From Stereum hirsutum FP-91666 SS1 (lineage: Eukaryota; Basidiomycota; Agaricomycetes; Russulales; Stereaceae): a stretch of 64,000 bases of DNA. Both the position numbers and the translations under genes were made by a program. The stretch covers positions 1,932,329 to 1,996,328 of the forward strand of contig NW_006763133.1 in NCBI RefSeq assembly GCF_000264905.1, written 5' to 3'. Below, piece after piece: positions 59,276 through 64,000 of the stretch. Position 1 is the stretch's first letter; each line of letters begins with the position of its first letter. The notes beneath the pieces are model-generated. The model did no database searches. It was given only the letters and a program-made list of their open reading frames with translations, and was not told the origin of the DNA.

Positions 59276-62200
59276 TCACCGTGCTCTTCTCGACCCCCGC
59301 GCGACATGATTACTGCCCGCCGTCGTCGGTAGGCCTATCTTCGACATCGTTCGTGTACGCATCTTTGTCGGTGCCGGTATCGAGGGTACGGGTGCGGGTG
59401 CGGGTGCAAGTGCAGGTGGGGGTGCGGGCGCGGGTGCCGGGACCTGAGTATGTGTCGATGTGGGCGCGAAAGCTTCAGAAGAATCCGATGTAGACGAAGA
59501 CCCCAAAGAAGGATTAGACGAAGAGAATAATCGCTCGTCTTGCTCGACCTCTTCCTTCTGCGGCACGACGACTAGATCCTCTGGTGTCAAGTCCATCTTC
59601 GCCTTCGAAGTCCTCGAACTCGTACTTGACGACACCGAGCTGCCCAACCCTCTATACGACGCCGGGACCCTCGGCCTCGCCGTCTCATCTTCCTCATCTT
59701 CGGGCTCTACATCAGGTTCCGGAGATATCGGTAATGGTATATTTTTCAGGTCCTCGAGCGAAGGCATCCGTAGGCGCTCCAATTGCGAAGGAGCTCGAGG
59801 TCTATTCGATTTCCATTCGCGCAGGAGGTCGTCACGCGGTCTGGTAAGGTCCCACTCGGTGGCAAATTCGATCGTGCGTTTACGAGGCGTTGTACCCGTG
59901 GGTTGGTCGTCTCGAGCGCCTTGTTCGATGAGGGTGTGGGATATCTCGCGGAGGGTGGACAGGCGTTCCGTGCTGAAGTTGAAGTGATTCTCGATTGTTG
60001 ACGATAATTTGGATGTCTGTAATGTGAATGATCTTTCAGCTTTGGGTGGAGGAGCATGAGACAGATAGAGTATACGAACCTCGCCGACAACACGGGTTGC
60101 GTTCGATTCGATGTTTCGGGAGGTGGAGGCAATGACGCGTTGCGTCTGTTTGGATCCCGACTGCATGTCGACACCCATAGCGTTTGTAGCCTCGATGCGA
60201 GCTCTCTTCGCGCGGCCATGGCGCTCCAGGGCTGGATATCGACGTAAGTCTTTGTAAACAAGACTCAAAATTGGCAGGGTGACTTACCATCCGCAGTTGT
60301 AACATTGAGTGCATGCGTGTGTTTCTGGATATCTTCAGAATATGTCGAAAGCGAAGTGGAGAAAGAGTTCTGAACGTTCGTCAGGCCGTCCTTGACAGTG
60401 GCGTTGACTGAGCTGAGCGACTGAGAACCACAAACAATCATAAGAATTGGATGCGTGTAGACAACACCTAAAAGCAAGCTTACCTTGAGTGCACCATCCC
60501 TCAGCCTCTTCCCCTCCCCTCCCTTCTTGCTCAACACAGGTGCCCATTCCTGCCCTCTCGTCACGATACCCTCCACTTTCTTCCCATGATCCTCCCCAAA
60601 CTGCACCATTACTTCCTCTCCCCTCTCGTTACCTTCTGAAATATCCGTCACAGCCTCTCTCAAACTGCGATCCCTCTCGTTCACGAATTCACCGAGCAGG
60701 CCCGAGATGCGTTTGATGAGGTCATCCTTTGCGCGTTCCGATTTCACCTTCTCGGTCTCGAGGAGACTGACGAGATAGGCGTTCTGTTCTTGCAGGCGAC
60801 GGATTTCTTCGTTAGATGCGGCTGAGGCAAGGAGTTGAGCTTCTTCGGCGGCTTTGCATTCAGTCTCGATGTGGTCCTGGGCTTCACGGATGATGCTCTC
60901 GATCAGCGAAGACATGCCCTTAAGCGCTTTCTCGACCTGAGATAGAGATACTTAGAACAACGAAGAACTATTAACAGTTACCAAACGGGAATATCTCACC
61001 AGCTGGCAGCCGTGCATACTTGTCTTCTCGACCTCGGCACAGAGCGACGCGTTTGACAACCTGAACTTTTCAGACCAGGTCGTAAAGCCAGTCCGAACGC
61101 TATCGTGCGCCTCTTTCACCGCAGATTGAACTACATTGATGGCTTCAGCTGAAATTTCGTCCTTGGCCTGAATGGTCTGTAGAGCCTCTTGCACGCGTTG
61201 CATCTGCTCTGCTACGCGCTCAGAGTAACTGGTCAGCGTCTCGAGCTCTTTGGTTTGGTATTGTTGGGTATCGGTCGAGACGCGGGTGGCGCTGTCGGTG
61301 GTGGACTTGACGAACTTGTCGAGCTCCGCAGTGAAAGCTTGGGTTTCGGCGGTCAGAAGCTTGCTCTGAGTGAAGACGGTCTTCGTATTTGAGTCGAAAA
61401 CAGACGATTTTCGGCCTGAGCCCGACGGTCAACGATTAGTAACAAGGAATTTAAAGAGATAGACCGATGAAGCCACATACCCAACTTCGCGAAGAGGCCC
61501 TCGATGTCAATCCGTCCCTCCTCAGCGGCCCTCTTCAGACTGAGCGCCACGACATTCAAAGCAGTCTCAGAATCCTGGAACGCCGTCCTGACCACGATCT
61601 CCTCGTCCAACGCCCCCTTTGTATCTCTCAACTCTCCTTCTCTTACCCCCAACAACCCCTGGGTCTGCACTAACCGCCCCTTCGTGTTCCTTAAGTCCTC
61701 GTCCCTCTCGTTCAACAACTTCATACACTCTTCGAACTCCTCCCTCACTGCCCTCATCTGACTCCCGATAATCTCCACCTGCCTCTTCGCCTCCTCCATC
61801 TCCGTCCTCGCCAACTCCTGCTCCGCGCTCATCTGGTTCCAAGTCTCCTCCGCGAAGAATATGCCGTTCTTCTCGCGCGCGGCGAGGAGGTCGGCCTTGA
61901 GATGTTCGATTTCGGCGACGTATTCTTTGAGAAGGGAGTTTCGGCTGAGACGTTGATTGACTTCCGGACGGTTGCGGATGGACTTGGCACGCATGGCGTA
62001 GTCGAGGGTGGAAAGAGTCTCTTCCATGTTGGACCGAGCGGGAGAGATGGTGGCGATGATGCAAGTCTTCGTGCGGCCTCCGAGCGAGTCTTGGAGAAGA
62101 CGGGTGAGTTTCGATTCACTATATCAAACCAACAAGCAGTTAGCCACCATTTTTGGAACGGAAACACGGTAGTATTACCGATATGGAATGTGAGAGCCTC

Positions 62201-63440
62201 GTTCAACAAGAGCGTTGATCACTCGACCAAGGGTCAACAAACTTTGATTGATCATTCCAGCCTCGCGCGCGCGCTTGTTCTCCGCACCAGACCTCCCGAT
62301 GTTCTCCGAACCAGCCAGATCAACGAGGTTCATCTTCCCCACCCTCAACAGATCCTCACCCATGCTCGATGTCTCCTTCGTATGTATGGTGATAGAAAAA
62401 ACGGAATGTGAACGACTGGAGTGGTCGTTGAATTTGGTGGCGGCGATCTGGCGACGGTGACTACCCTTGACGAGCAGCGCCAACGCATCCTGGGCATCCT
62501 TGACAGCAGTCTCCTCCAGACCCTGAATAAATACGCCCTTCTTAGCTGCGTCGTCAAAAATCTTGAGTCCTCCCGCGGGAGGATTGGTATCTCTGGTGCC
62601 CATTCCCATCGGCTGTATGGACCCTGCGGGTACGGAAAATTCTGAGGCGAGGAGGTCCCGAAGCTCTTCGTTGTAAAGTTCGACGTAGGAGATCTTGACG
62701 CTGTAGTCTGCATTGGAGTCTTCAAGTTGGTGAAAGAGACGGAAGAGAACGCGAGGGATCATTCCTGCTTGGGCATTGGGATTGCCCATCGGAGTCGTGC
62801 CGAGGTCTCCCTGCATGGTATATCTACAGGAACCGATTATCAGGACGCAAACATACATGAGGCGACGAAATACGTACGTTTTACCAGTGCCAGTTTGACC
62901 ATACGCAAACAGTGTGCAATTGTAGCCCAGTAGTACCTCTTCTAACATAGGGCTCACGACCTCTTGATAAATCATGGCCTGATCGGCCTCAGGGCCAAAC
63001 ACGGCATCAAATGGATAGGTTCTTGTAGGCGGTAGAGTAACGACACCGAGTCCAGTAGAAGGTGAGGCCGTTTCAATCGTCACAGATTGACTCCGAGCGC
63101 CAGACGTTGTAACGATGATAGGTGAATTCTCCTGCACCTCGCGGTCCGACCGTCGTCTACAACGCATAACGACCTGGATGTGAGATTCCGAATCGTCTCG
63201 ATGTTGTGATTGAGCGAGTTGTGATCTGGACTGAGAGCCCTGCGCCATTGTGGGGGGTAATATGGATGATGTTGAGTCAAAAGCATCTTCTGATGGAGTA
63301 CTGAGGCCTGAACGAGTGCTGGGCGGTTTCGCGATGATAGAGCGTGGCCTTGAGGCGTGCGAGGTTGTTCCCGATGGTGGACCCATCGACTGCGACGTCA
63401 GGGGGCGGCTACGAGGGACACCCGGTCGTCGGGTCGCCAT
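59276..63440 (-). CDS. kinesin-5 (BimC/Eg5/Cin8-type) mitotic motor
   Basis: Kinesin-5 is a homotetrameric plus-end motor that slides antiparallel microtubules to form the bipolar spindle. After a Ser/Pro-rich 90-residue head, the motor domain starts at [11 protein letters not shown]. The P-loop is GQTGTGKT, switch I is [13 protein letters not shown], switch II is DLAGSE, with [14 protein letters not shown] and [19 protein letters not shown] at the neck. A long coiled-coil stalk follows, and then a tail with a bimC-box-like [20 protein letters not shown] carrying a Thr-Pro Cdk site. The C-terminus is Ser/Pro-rich with an Ala-Pro run ([16 protein letters not shown]) and basic end. About eight introns, one right after the P-loop. 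The start at 63440 precedes the motor by a normal distance. Confidence 0.94.
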
Positions 63441-63685
63441 GTTGTTATCGCTGAGAAATAGGACGAGTAATTAGCGCTAGGTAGGGGCGGGACTGGGGCG
63501 GGCGACGGCGACGGGCGAGAGGAAGAAACGTGAAGACACAGGGAATGGCCTAATCGGGCGAATAACTCGTTCAACCTCGCTACGCGGTCGCCACGTGACG
63601 GCGTTTCAGCCACGCGAGCCGTTGTGGCGCTCTCAGGTATAGGCCTCCTCACGCTCACGTACCTCCATCACGCTCGGCGTCGACG

Positions 63686-64000
63686 ATGGGCAAACGGAAG
63701 AAGTCCTCTCGCAAGCCAACTGGCCCAAAGAAGAAGACCCCGCTTGGTATATCTTTGTTTAGATACTGTCTACGTATTTGTCTAACGTATCACGGCACCT
63801 ATGCAGACACCACCTTCACCTGTCTCTTCTGCCACCATGACAACTCTGTAACAGTCAAACTAGACAGAAAAGAGGGTATTGCGCAGCTCGTGTGCCGCGT
63901 GTGCGACCAGAGGTACCAAAGTAAAGTCAATCGTGAGTGATCCTTCGCTTTCGCCACATTGCTCTCGAGCTCACACTTGTACCCACAAGACCTCACGGAA
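63686..64000 (+). CDS. ELF1: transcription elongation factor ELF1 homolog (5' part)
   Basis: ELF1/ELOF1 is a small zinc-ribbon protein that travels with RNA polymerase II and helps it pass nucleosomes. Exons 63686-63746, 63807-63932 and 63990 onward fit in phase; the gene runs past the window edge, so only about 66 of roughly 85-120 residues are seen. The basic start MGKRKKSSRKPTGPKKK is typical, and the zinc ligands are CLFCHHD and CRVC. The third exon begins with the expected HLTE. It is head-to-head with kinesin-5, 245 bp between ATGs. Confidence 0.93.

Overview
The window reads as nuclear DNA of a filamentous basidiomycete, most likely an agaricomycete. The genes are dense and intron-rich, with introns mostly of 50-100 nt using GT..AG and frequent GTACGT, GTGCGT or GTGAGT donors. 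Intergenic gaps are short and the families are typical of mushroom-forming fungi. This placement is inference from gene structure and families; no marker gene was searched. I built 25 gene models by joining exons so that phases agree across introns, plus two partial genes at the window edges. I saw no rRNA, tRNA, CRISPR array or intact transposon.

Layout. Positions 1-90 hold the end of an unidentified gene. 0.6-2.1 kb: TOM40 (minus). 2.8-4.6 kb: a membrane-anchored coiled-coil protein of unknown function (minus). 5.0-6.6 kb: a Nur1-type nuclear rim protein. 7.1-8.7 kb: fructose-1,6-bisphosphatase (minus). 9.7-15.4 kb: an MFS anion:cation symporter, a 2-oxoglutarate/Fe(II) oxygenase and a wax-synthase-family acyltransferase, which could be a small metabolic neighbourhood. 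15.9-18.5 kb: a four-finger C2H2 protein (minus). 19.0-20.0 kb: a PMP3-like proteolipid with a long lysine-rich tail.

20.4-27.5 kb is a tandem duplication of a secreted PNGase-A-type gene with 12 exons in each copy. Copy 1 is intact. Copy 2 is intact from its signal-peptide region onward, but its only obvious ATG is out of frame unless a 26-nt GT..AG segment is removed. 27.8-29.9 kb: an M20-family amidohydrolase. 30.4-30.9 kb: copper chaperone ATX1. 31.6-34.3 kb: an LAT-type amino-acid permease with 17 exons.

34.9-64 kb is mostly housekeeping: exosome subunit MTR3, an NSRP1/CCDC55-like splicing protein, a divergent protein kinase, an RRM protein, TAF13, a DUF4211 protein, a very large protein of about 2,340 residues with tandem C1-type zinc domains and possible UNC80 relationship, DPM2, TRAPP-II subunit TRS120, VPS55, kinesin-5 and the start of ELF1. 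Seven neighbouring pairs are head-to-head with 100-750 bp between start codons, so shared promoters are common.

Most genes here act independently in mitochondrial import, gluconeogenesis, RNA decay, transcription, trafficking and mitosis. The points most worth a second look are the broken or micro-intron start of the second PNGase A copy, the giant C1/UNC80-like gene, two genes whose first coding exon is only ATG (ATX1 and DPM2), several micro-exons, a GC-AG intron, and the low-complexity extensions on TAF13 and the PMP3-like protein.
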